Source of the DNA: Actinomadura sp. 6K520
Lineage (GTDB): Bacteria > Actinomycetota > Actinomycetes > Streptosporangiales > Streptosporangiaceae
Length of the DNA stretch: 57,887 bases
Direction of reading: 5' to 3'
Assembly: GCF_004349245.1 (NCBI RefSeq)
Contig: NZ_SMLC01000033.1
Span: 1-57,887 of the forward strand
Part shown: positions 1-7,356 of the stretch, piece after piece
Layout of the letters: the number at the start of each line of letters is the position of its first letter
How positions within the stretch are numbered: position 1 is the stretch's first letter
Program-made: the position numbers and the translations under genes
Notes under the pieces: model-generated
Seen by the model: only the letters and a program-made list of their open reading frames with translations
Databases searched by the model: none
Told to the model about the DNA's origin: nothing

Positions 1-299
1 CCCGGCCCACCGCACCGGCCCTCCCGGAAGCCGGCAGCCCGACAGCCCGCACACCTGCCGCCACCCGAGGCCGCACAAGCCCGGGCGCGATGTGACGCAT
101 GTGTGGATCCCACCGCATTCGCGAGGAGAAACCGCACCTTCTGGACGGTGCATGGAGTCGAACAGGCGGCTTGCGGGCTGCCCATATGGCCGAATGAGCG
201 ACAGTCAATTGATCATTCGATCTGTGGCAAAGTGCATTCACCGGCGAAGTGGACGCCTTTACGCTGCCTCCGTCGAGCAGCAGCAGGGCGGGGACAGCG
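1..299. other. left-edge stretch with no assignable gene
   Basis: I see no recognisable gene here. On the plus strand a proline/alanine-rich frame is open from the window edge to a TGA at 93-95 and could be the tail of a gene starting outside the window, but nothing in it is diagnostic. The last 20 bases hold the GGCGGGGA ribosome-binding site of the next gene. Confidence 0.4.
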
Positions 300-779
300 A
301 TGGCACGGCGACCGACCAAAGCCGAAAAGCGACGCAACACGATCTTGATCTGGTGGGGCGCGGTCATCATCCTGGCGGTATGGGCCTGGCGGTCCGGCCG
401 TCCAGAGCTATGGATACTGCCGCTGCTGACCTGGGCCTACTACGAATTGTGCGCCGTTCCTACACTATGCGGCGTCGAGACGAGCAGAGGTCTTCCCTGC
501 AGGAATCCCGCGAACGGGCGTCTCATGGCTTGTACCCACCAGCCGTCCCACCCCGTTTACAAGACCGACGCGCTCCTAAGAATGCTCGGCTTTCGTCGCA
601 GCCCCCGGCAGGTGACAGCGCCGGCTCCTCACCCAGATGGTGAAGCGGCTTCCCACCACAGCGCACCTGCGCCTGAACAGCCGACCATTGAGCGGAAGCA
701 GACTCTCATGACCGCCCTGACGCTGATCGGGACACTCGCGGGAGTGGTCCAAGTACTGCTGGCCGTCACGACGACCTGA
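300..779 (+). CDS. small actinobacterial membrane protein with Cys-rich loop
   Basis: This is a hypothetical membrane protein of 159 residues. The ATG at 300 is chosen because GGCGGGGA lies 7 bases upstream and the protein then opens with a basic stretch (MARRPTKAEKRR) before the first membrane segment; an in-frame start at 249 has no such signal. Two hydrophobic segments come first (residues about 12-30 and 35-50), then a loop with regularly spaced cysteines (CG...GLPCRNP...GRLMAC), and a third hydrophobic segment at the C-terminus. The CG/CRN/GxLxxC pattern recurs in short hypothetical proteins of streptomycetes and relatives, which supports a real gene. The function is unknown; the cysteines could bind metal, which is inference only. 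Confidence 0.72.
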   Translation: MARRPTKAEKRRNTILIWWGAVIILAVWAWRSGRPELWILPLLTWAYYELCAVPTLCGVETSRGLPCRNPANGRLMACTHQPSHPVYKTDALLRMLGFRRSPRQVTAPAPHPDGEAASHHSAPAPEQPTIERKQTLMTALTLIGTLAGVVQVLLAVTTT

Positions 780-1436
780 CAACGCGCTATTCAGCGTCTC
801 CCCGCCCCAACGAGAAGGTCCCCACGATCAGGCCGCCGATCGCGGGCGCGCGTCCCTGCAGATCGCCCGGCCGTCGGACAGATCGAGGGCGCGCGGTCAC
901 TGACTGTAGAAGACCACCGGATGGTCGTGATCGGCCGAGCAGCCGTAGAACCCGCCGTGACTGAAGCGGCCGAGCCGTATGCGGCATGGACACACCCTCT
1001 CGCGTCCCAACGGCAAACCCCGGCCAACCACTGCCCAGCATCGGGCCCGAGGTATCGGCGGCAAACGATTGGACGTTCTCCGAGAAGCCCGAAACGCAAG
1101 ACCGTCCGCTCAGAATATCCCAGCGAGCTGGACCGTCCGCCCGATACGGTCCGCTCCTGGCCGGACACGGAAGTCACCCATACGCCGGCAGGTGTTCTCG
1201 GCCTCGCCCAACCCACCGTCTGCGAGCTGGCCGGCGGCCTTAAGCCCTCGCAGCATCGGCTGGGCGGCAAGCCATGGGCAAGCTGGCCCTACCCCCTGAG
1301 CACCTATAACGCCAGGTGGCGGATTCGGCCGCGAACACGTCCTTGATAGCGGCACTTTCGGGCGGGGCCGAGAGGCGTCCGAGGCACTGGATTACGATGC
1401 CGTCGATGTCGGTATCGGCTGGCATAATCGCGCGCC
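780..1436. other. 657-bp stretch without a convincing gene
   Basis: Several short frames are open on both strands but none shows a recognisable family, a good ribosome-binding site or consistent codon bias. A plus-strand frame around 1150-1260 reads LGLAQPTVCELAGGL, faintly like a helix-turn-helix recognition region, and may be a decayed XRE regulator. A 61-codon minus-strand frame (1425-1240) abuts the HEAT-repeat gene divergently but matches nothing I know. Confidence 0.35.
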
Positions 1437-2666
1437 ATGAGCGTCAAGGAAGATGACCCGCTCGCGGGCCTCGACGAGATCGACTGGGCGAGCCTGCGGC
1501 ATGCCTACGGCCCGGCCGAGGACGTGCCCGTTCTGCTCCGGTTGCTCGTCTCGGAGTCGGCGAGCGAGCGCGACGACGCGATGCACGCGCTGTACGGCAA
1601 CATCTTCCATCAGGGCAGCCGGTACGAGGCGACCGCGCATACCGTGCCGTTCCTGGCCGCGCTGGCCGCGGACCCCCGGGTCCAGGACCGCGCCGAAATC
1701 GTGCACCTGCTCTCCGCGATCGCCATCGGCTACGACGAGTCGTACCTGCCGAACGGTGTCGACATCGCCGGATGGCGCGCGAGCATCGAGCGGATGCGTA
1801 CCGCCGACCCCGCCGAAGAACTGCGCCGGATGGACCGGTGGGTCGCGGAGGCTGCGGACGAAGGCGAACGCCGAGTCCGCGAGATGCGCCGCGCCACGTA
1901 CGACCACGACCGATCCTTGCGGCACGCCGAAGCCGAACTCGGCGCGTACGACGCCGTCCGCGCCGCGGTTCCCGCACTGTGCGACCTGCTCGACGATCCT
2001 GACCCAGAGATCCAGGCCGCCGTGGCGTACACGCTCGGCTGGTTTCCGGAGGAGGCCACCGGGATCCTGCCCGCGCTGGGGCGGTTGCTGGAGCCGGACG
2101 TCGTCCCCGGCGTGACGGCGAACGCGATCGTCTCCGCGGGCCTCCTGACCGGCCAAGCCCTCGTACCGAGAATCCGTACCTTCCTGGCCGCAGAGAACGC
2201 GCTGCTCCGCTGCGCCTCCGCGATCGCGCTGGCCCGGCTGGGGGTCACCGACCCGGATGTCCTCGACTTGCTGGAGGCGGCCGCCGCCCAGCCGCCCGAG
2301 GACTCCGCGCCCGGAATCCAGCATCTGGAAGGCGACGTACGCGGATATGTGACGATCACCCTCGCGGCGATCGAGGAGCAGGCGCATCCGAGGCTTCTCG
2401 GCGCCATGCTCGAAGGCCTCGCGCTCAGCTCCGGCCCCGCCGCCTTCCCCACAGCCGAGGCCGTACTGCGACGCGTATTCGGGCAGCCGCGGAGCGCACC
2501 ACTGCCGCCGTACGCGGACCTGACCGAACCGCAGCAGCGCGTCGTCCGGACACTGGCCGAGATGGGGGACGACACCTGGCGCTGGGCCAACTTCATGCTG
2601 ATGCTCAACGCCTGGGGCCTACCGTCCGAGCATGCGAAGTGCCGCGCATACGCGGGACTCGCCTAA
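1437..2666 (+). CDS. HEAT-repeat domain protein
   Basis: This is a 409-residue soluble protein built of tandem helical pairs. The N-terminal part (about 20-130) has a conserved actinobacterial opening with the words ALYGNIFHQG and ATAHTVPFLA. Residues about 160-300 contain regular HEAT-like units such as VPALCDLLDDPDPEIQAAVAYTLGWFP and CASAIALARLGVTDPDVLDLL. There is no signal peptide or membrane segment. HEAT repeats form protein-binding scaffolds; proteins like this are common in actinomycete accessory DNA, sometimes near toxin or defence loci, but no specific partner can be named. The stop codon lies at the edge of a transposase remnant, so the natural C-terminus may have been altered by that insertion. 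Confidence 0.8.
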   Translation: MSVKEDDPLAGLDEIDWASLRHAYGPAEDVPVLLRLLVSESASERDDAMHALYGNIFHQGSRYEATAHTVPFLAALAADPRVQDRAEIVHLLSAIAIGYDESYLPNGVDIAGWRASIERMRTADPAEELRRMDRWVAEAADEGERRVREMRRATYDHDRSLRHAEAELGAYDAVRAAVPALCDLLDDPDPEIQAAVAYTLGWFPEEATGILPALGRLLEPDVVPGVTANAIVSAGLLTGQALVPRIRTFLAAENALLRCASAIALARLGVTDPDVLDLLEAAAAQPPEDSAPGIQHLEGDVRGYVTITLAAIEEQAHPRLLGAMLEGLALSSGPAAFPTAEAVLRRVFGQPRSAPLPPYADLTEPQQRVVRTLAEMGDDTWRWANFMLMLNAWGLPSEHAKCRAYAGLA

Positions 2667-2820
2667 AGAGCGTGTCTCGTCTGGGAGTTCGGCGAGCTTC
2701 TTGTAGCAGGTGATGGCGGCTGCGAGGACGAGGAAGGCGTTGAACAGGTGGCCGTGGCGTTCGTAGCCGGCCCTCAGGCGCCGGTAGCCGAACAGCCAGG
2801 CCAGGGTCCGTTCGATCTTT
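2667..2820 (-). mobile_element. IS5-like transposase C-terminal remnant
   Basis: On the minus strand the stretch reads ERTLAWLFGYRRLRAGYERH followed by GHLFNAFLVLAAAITCYKKL. This is the C-terminal DDE-domain signature of small IS5-group transposases that are very common in actinomycetes. Only about 50 codons remain; the N-terminus, catalytic core and the other element end are missing. The outer edge (GAGCGTGTCTCG at about 2669) directly follows the stop codon of the HEAT-repeat gene and looks like the element terminus. It is a dead fragment left after deletion. Confidence 0.8.
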
Positions 2821-2959
2821 CATGCCGCACCGCCTACCGAACCCACGTGGGACACGCTCCTGGTCTTCCCTCCTGTCCCAGATCGGCTGCATCGGGAGAG
2901 AAGGTCAGAGCCTGCCGCTAGGGTCTGGCTCGTTTCCGGATCAAGATTGGAGATGTCGA

Positions 2960-4042
2960 ATGAGCGATCCCGTTCCCACGGCGGCCGGCCTTCGGCAGGC
3001 GGGCCAGAAGCTGGCCGCGACTCTCCGGAGCGTCCCGGATGACGGTGGCCCCGGCTGGGAGCCGCGCTTTCCGGGCGGTCCCTTCCCGGAGGACTACGTC
3101 GCACTGGTCTCCCGTACCGGCCCGGGCACACTCGCGGGGGTGCTCCGGCTGCTGGCCCCAGGGTGCGACGACGGGTCCGGGCGCTTCGACGGTTTCGACA
3201 TCGAGGCCGAGTGCCGCAAGCACGCGCCGCCACATCCGGAGGCGCTGCTGTGGGGTGTGTGCACGAGCGGGGAGACGTGCTGGTGGCTGCCGTTCCACGA
3301 CGACCCGGCCCGCTGGCTGGTGGCGCTCGCCGGTCGCGGGCATCAGCAACTCAACCTCACCACTACCGAATTCCTCGACGAGTGGCTGGACGGCCGCCTC
3401 GACCTGCCGGCTCTTTCTCTCCCACCTGTGCCTCGCGCACGCACCCTGACCCTAGCCGGACACCCCGTCGGGGCCCCCGCCTCCGAGCACGCCCAAGAAA
3501 GGCGCCGGGACCCACTGGCCCAGTTGCAGACCATCATCGGACCGGGAAGTCCGGCCCACTACAACTGGGCGGCCGTCGAGCGCGAGCTGGGCGTCCCTCG
3601 ACTACCGACCGATTACAAACGCCTGTACGAGGCGTACGGCGCCGACGGGCAGATCGCTCTGAACGGGATCTTCATCGAGCACCCGCATGACCTCGCCGCC
3701 GAGCACCTGGGCCAGACCGAATTCCTTGAGGAAACGGAACCGGCGGCCAAGGACTCCACGGAGGCAATTCATCATTACACGGTGCACCCGGAGCCCGGCG
3801 GCCTGCTGTACTGCGGGAGCACCGAGGGGCGAGCCACCCTGTGCTGGGACACACGTGACCCGGATCCTGACCGGTGGCCCGTGGTCAACGTGGGCTACGG
3901 CAATGTCGAGGAGTTCGGCCCACTGGTCGATCTCCTCGTCGCTGAACTCACCGGTATCGGCCTGGGCCTGACCGACGGCTCCCTCGGTGATCCCGCGACG
4001 TGGGCGTGGCCGATCTGGGGCCCGCGCCCTCACCGCGAGTGA
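2960..4042 (+). CDS. SMI1/KNR4 (SUKH) family protein, two SUKH-like halves
   Basis: This 360-residue cytosolic protein looks like a tandem SUKH (SMI1/KNR4) protein. The first half contains PEDYVALVSRTGPGTLAGVL, the typical SUKH opening. A second copy begins near residue 205 with WAAVERELGVPRLPTDYKRL, followed by YEAYGADGQIALNGIFI. SUKH proteins are best known as immunity proteins against contact-dependent or polymorphic toxins, and orphan copies are frequent in actinomycetes. The ATG at 2960 is preceded by GGAG at 2949-2952; the longer frame reaches back into the IS remnant and is unlikely to be translated. No toxin gene is visible next to it, so an orphan immunity role is inference. Confidence 0.75.
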   Translation: MSDPVPTAAGLRQAGQKLAATLRSVPDDGGPGWEPRFPGGPFPEDYVALVSRTGPGTLAGVLRLLAPGCDDGSGRFDGFDIEAECRKHAPPHPEALLWGVCTSGETCWWLPFHDDPARWLVALAGRGHQQLNLTTTEFLDEWLDGRLDLPALSLPPVPRARTLTLAGHPVGAPASEHAQERRRDPLAQLQTIIGPGSPAHYNWAAVERELGVPRLPTDYKRLYEAYGADGQIALNGIFIEHPHDLAAEHLGQTEFLEETEPAAKDSTEAIHHYTVHPEPGGLLYCGSTEGRATLCWDTRDPDPDRWPVVNVGYGNVEEFGPLVDLLVAELTGIGLGLTDGSLGDPATWAWPIWGPRPHRE

Positions 4043-4204
4043 TCCGCCCCGTCCCGGCGAGCCATGTCTGCGGTTCAGACCGGGCGAAGTGCTTCCACCG
4101 ACCGTCGGATGCCCGGAACTCGCATTCAGCCGCACGGCCGTCAATCTATTGAAAGGCTGACCCTTGCTCCTAGAACCGTTCTGCGACCCGCATCAACCTG
4201 CCGA
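4043..4204. other. intergenic, nothing recognised
   Basis: Short gap between the SUKH gene and the tRNA remnant; no gene or clear regulatory site seen. Confidence 0.4.
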
Positions 4205-4243
4205 GGTGGCATAATTTGAACCCACGACCTTTTTGTCCCGAAG
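4205..4243 (-). other. 3' half of a tRNA-Pro(CGG), probable att-site remnant
   Basis: Read on the minus strand the sequence begins with an anticodon-loop-like TTCGGGA, continues through AGGTCGTGGGTTCAAAT (variable region and T-arm) and ends in GCCACC. This matches the 3' half of actinobacterial tRNA-Pro with anticodon CGG, with several changes (AAAAA in the anticodon stem, ATTAT in the acceptor side) that rule out a working tRNA. There is no 5' half. Tyrosine integrases of the pSAM2 type use the 3' end of tRNA-Pro as attB, and such an integrase starts 170 bp away, so this is most simply an attachment-site remnant. Confidence 0.6.
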
Positions 4244-4254
4244 GGCATATTGTA

Positions 4255-4279
4255 CGTTTTCTGCGGCTCGCAGAAAACG
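4255..4279. repeat. 25-nt perfect hairpin (11-bp arms)
   Basis: The arms CGTTTTCTGCG and CGCAGAAAACG are perfect complements around a GCT loop. It sits between the tRNA remnant and the integrase start, so it may be an integrase/excisionase arm site or a transcription terminator of the lost upstream part of the element. There is no U-run typical of an intrinsic terminator. Confidence 0.55.
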
Positions 4280-4409
4280 CTGGATCTCGATAAAATCCCA
4301 GGTAGATGGCCTGTTCGGCTGCCAGCGCGTGATCTCCAGGGTCGCGCCATCACTCGCAGTCCGGGGTCAAACGAGGGTCAGATGATCAAGCCTGGGAGGC
4401 GGAGAGCCC

Positions 4410-5372
4410 ATGGGGCAGACACGCAAGAGACTGGGTAAGGACGGCAAGCCTCGCTACACGGCCTACTACGACGACATTCGCGGCCAACGAAGGTCTGCCG
4501 GAACCTTTGCGAGCAAGAAAGAAGCGGACAAAGCATGGCAGCGCGCCGAAGTGAAGGTCTCGGAAGGTAGAACCGGAGAACCTGCCCGCGGAAGGCAGCG
4601 ATTCAGAGACTACGTCGAGAACACCTGGCTTCCGAACCACGAGATGGAGGCGAGCACCCGGGAGGGCTACACCTACGCCATCCACAAGCACCTCATGCCG
4701 GAGTTCGGCGGCATGAGGATGGTCGACATCCTCCCCGAGCACGTCCGAGCCTGGATCACCAAGCTCAAGAACCAGGGCATGAAGCCCGTGACCATCCAGT
4801 GCAACAAGATCATCCTCAGTGCCATCTTCACCACGGCACTGGACGACCAGGTCACCTACCTACACCCCTGCCGCGGGGTGAAGTCTCCGCCCATCGCGCG
4901 CAAGCCTCTCCGGATCGTCACGCCCGAGCAGTTCGACGACGTCTACAACGCCCTCCCCGAAGGCACCTTCCGCCTCCTCGCCGAAACCGAGATCGAGAGC
5001 GGCCTCCGCTGGGGGGAACTCAGCGAGCTGCGTCCCAAGGACCTCAACCTCAAGACGCGCATCCTCACGGTCAGCCGGACGGTCGTGGAGCTCAACCCGA
5101 AGTTCCATCCGGAAGGCGGCCACTTCCTCGTCAAGGACTACCCGAAGGACAAGGAGTACCGCCGCTTCAAGCTCAGCGCCCAGATGACCGAGAAGCTCGA
5201 AGCGCACATCAGGGAGGCGCGCCTCACCCGAGACGACCTCTTCTTCCACATGCCGCCTCAAGACAAGCCCCGGGCCCGCATCACCGAGATCCCCCATGGC
5301 ACATCCTGTTGGGCGCCCAGGCCCGTCATAGTGTGCAGCTTCGATCATGCACTCTTTGCATCAACGCACTGA
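4410..5372 (+). pseudogene. int: truncated tyrosine site-specific integrase (pSAM2-like)
   Basis: The first 295 or so residues are a tyrosine recombinase of integrative elements. They comprise an Arm-type/AP2-like N-terminus (GKPRYTAYYDDIRGQRRSAG, FASKKEADKAW), a SAM-like core-binding domain (residues about 65-150, ending in SAIFTTALDDQVTYLHPCRG), and the start of the catalytic domain with the first arginine (ESGLRWGELSEL). After ARITEIP the frame loses similarity and ends at 5372. The HxxR box and the nucleophilic tyrosine are therefore missing and the protein cannot recombine DNA. The start is supported by GGGAGGCGGAGAG upstream. Together with the tRNA-Pro fragment it marks the scar of a decayed integrative element. 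Confidence 0.85.
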
Positions 5373-5440
5373 CAAGCCGATGAGAGTGCGCAGCAGGCAT
5401 AGCCTTCCGTGAGGACAGCCGGAGTGGCAGAGGCGCCAAC

Positions 5441-5725
5441 CTATTCGCTTGGGATGCCTTCGCGGGCTTCCTGCTCGTCCTCGACGCCTTTCTCGGCTAC
5501 CGGGGTCGAGTCCATGGCGGCAGGGTCCTGCTCACGGCCCAGGGGATGCTTCGAAACAAGCCTCCCTGGAGCCAGCTTCCAGAGCCCGACGCCAACTGTC
5601 GCGACGACGGCGGCGCTCGCAGCGACGCCGATCGCCACGCCCTTCTTTACGCCGGCGGCTTCGCCGATAGCGAGGCCCTCTCCCACGCCCGTGTGGTAAC
5701 CGGCGCCCCACGCCGCGTTGCCCAT
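5441..5725 (-). CDS. small Gly/Ala-rich single-pass membrane protein
   Basis: Hypothetical protein of 94 residues. The ATG at 5725 has a strong GGGAGGGGA ribosome-binding site 6 bases upstream, better than the longer frame start at 5794. It has a Gly-rich N-terminus (MGNAAWGAGYHTGVGEGLAI), one hydrophobic segment (VAIGVAASAAVVATVGVGLW, about residues 29-48) and an acidic C-terminal tail. I do not recognise a family. It stands alone between the integrase scar and the kinase operon. Confidence 0.55.
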   Translation of the reverse strand: MGNAAWGAGYHTGVGEGLAIGEAAGVKKGVAIGVAASAAVVATVGVGLWKLAPGRLVSKHPLGREQDPAAMDSTPVAEKGVEDEQEAREGIPSE

Positions 5726-6183
5726 GCAAGTCCCCTCCCGCGTTCCCCATGAATCGCAGAGAAGCCTAGCCGCGGGCTGCCAGCTCTTCATCAATTCTCG
5801 ACGGGTTCAGCTCGTCGTGGGGCTCCGCGTGGGCCAGGTCGTCGAGCACGGTCGGCTCGGCCGCTGGTTCTCAGCGGCCAGCCACGGCAGCAGGCGACCT
5901 GTTCGGGGCTTGTTGGCTGGCCCAGACACTCGGTCGCAACGAGGTACTCCACCAATCCATGATCGAATAGGCCCGTACCGCTGTTTTGCACCCGCTCATT
6001 TGCGGCGAACAACGCACGTCATCAACCAGGGCCTATGCAGTGTTGACGTTCATCCGTACCGGCGCTCTGCGTGACACGCCGACAGAGCTGCGTCACATAG
6101 GCGCGTTCTGCATGAGCCTCGTTGATTGCCGCTATGTCGGCGCAGTTGCACAACTTCAGGCCAGCAACTCACTCACGTGGCGG
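5726..6183. other. 458-bp stretch without a recognised gene
   Basis: No full gene is seen. On the minus strand a 34-codon frame ending at a TAG near 5768 reads EPTVLDDLAHAEPHDELNP and has coding-like composition; it could be the tail of a lost gene. It has no start. Confidence 0.35.
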
Positions 6184-7356
6184 TCACTTGGGGGGCGGAA
6201 CCTTCCCGAGCATCCACGTCATGCGGGTTTCGATCAGCTGCTGTGTATTCGGATCGTACGGTCCACATACGCGCTGGTAGTCAACGATAAGTTCGTCGTA
6301 GGCTCGCAGGCCGCCATCAAGATCGCCCGAGCGTGCGATGCGTCCAGCCAGATCGGCCCTGGCCTCCAGCGTCAGCAAGTGGTCTTCTCCATACCGCCTG
6401 CGGGCGTCCCGTACCGCCGCGTCAGCGGCCCGCAGTTCGCCAAGGGATCCGGGATCGACATGCGGGACGTCCGGCGCCGGGCTGGTCGCGGGCCTGCCCT
6501 CGGCGTCGATGACGGTCGCGCCCGCCGCGGGATGGACAATCTCGCGGAGCCGCACGATGACCTCGTCAGCGGACTGCGGCCGGTGTCCTGGCTCCTTGGC
6601 GAGTAAGTCCATCACGAGCCGGTCGACGGCCTCAGGAATGCCGCTGAAGCCAGCCGCCGGTGACACCGGCGGCCTATAGAGGTGGTCGTTGCGTAACTGT
6701 TCGGTGTTGGCGTGCCCCAGCCACGGTCCGAACGGGGGCTCGCCGGTCAGCAGCTCGTACATCAGACAGCCGAGCGAATATAGGTCGGTGCGGTGGTCGC
6801 CGCCTCGTTCGAGCCAGCGTTCCGGCGCCATATAGGCGGGGGACCCTGCTGGGACACCCGGTGCGGTCAGCGACGACTGGCGCGTTCGGGCGATGCCGAA
6901 ATCAACCAGCTTGGCGTCGTCTGTCTCGGTGATCATGACATTGGCGGGTTTGATGTCCCGGTGGAAGACGCCACCCCGGTGGCAGTGCGCCAGGCCGAGG
7001 CAGAGCTGCTCGCACCAGCGCTGCACCTGTTGCAACCGCGGCCGGTGCAGGCTGCCGCTGCTCAGGGGACGGCCCTCGATCCATTCCATGACGAGGAAGA
7101 GCAGGTCGCCTTCGGTGCCGTGGTCCCGTACCGCCACTACGTACGGGCTAGGCAGCAGATCGCCGAGAATGCTGATCTCACGGCGGGCCAATCGCGCCGC
7201 ACGCGGGCTGATCTCCTTAAAGAGCTTGACGGCGACCCGGTCACCGCCGCGCAGGTCCCGGGCCGCCCACAACTCGGCCTGCCCACCCTCGCCGACCTTG
7301 TGATCGAGAAGATAGGTGCCAGCAACGGTCGTACCGACCGGTCGAAGAGAGGTCAC
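6184..7356 (-). CDS. Ser/Thr protein kinase with C-terminal TPR-like region
   Basis: This 390-residue Hanks-type kinase would transfer phosphate from ATP to Ser/Thr of target proteins. The kinase domain (about 13-270) has a Gly-rich loop (GEGGQAELW), the ATP-binding lysine in VAVKLF, the catalytic loop HRDIKPANV, DFG in LVDFGIART and an activation segment ending in SPAYMAPE. No transmembrane segment or PASTA domain follows; instead residues about 305-385 (DARRRYGEDHLLTLEARADL, then GGLRAYDELI) look like TPR units. Its start overlaps the stop of the upstream coiled-coil membrane protein by 4 bases, so the two are translated together and probably work together. Target proteins are unknown. Confidence 0.88.
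   Translation of the reverse strand: MTSLRPVGTTVAGTYLLDHKVGEGGQAELWAARDLRGGDRVAVKLFKEISPRAARLARREISILGDLLPSPYVVAVRDHGTEGDLLFLVMEWIEGRPLSSGSLHRPRLQQVQRWCEQLCLGLAHCHRGGVFHRDIKPANVMITETDDAKLVDFGIARTRQSSLTAPGVPAGSPAYMAPERWLERGGDHRTDLYSLGCLMYELLTGEPPFGPWLGHANTEQLRNDHLYRPPVSPAAGFSGIPEAVDRLVMDLLAKEPGHRPQSADEVIVRLREIVHPAAGATVIDAEGRPATSPAPDVPHVDPGSLGELRAADAAVRDARRRYGEDHLLTLEARADLAGRIARSGDLDGGLRAYDELIVDYQRVCGPYDPNTQQLIETRMTWMLGKVPPPK

Noticed and set aside
1240..1425. Minus-strand 61-codon frame divergent from the HEAT gene
   Set aside because: No ribosome-binding site or family signal; composition compatible with chance in high-G+C DNA.
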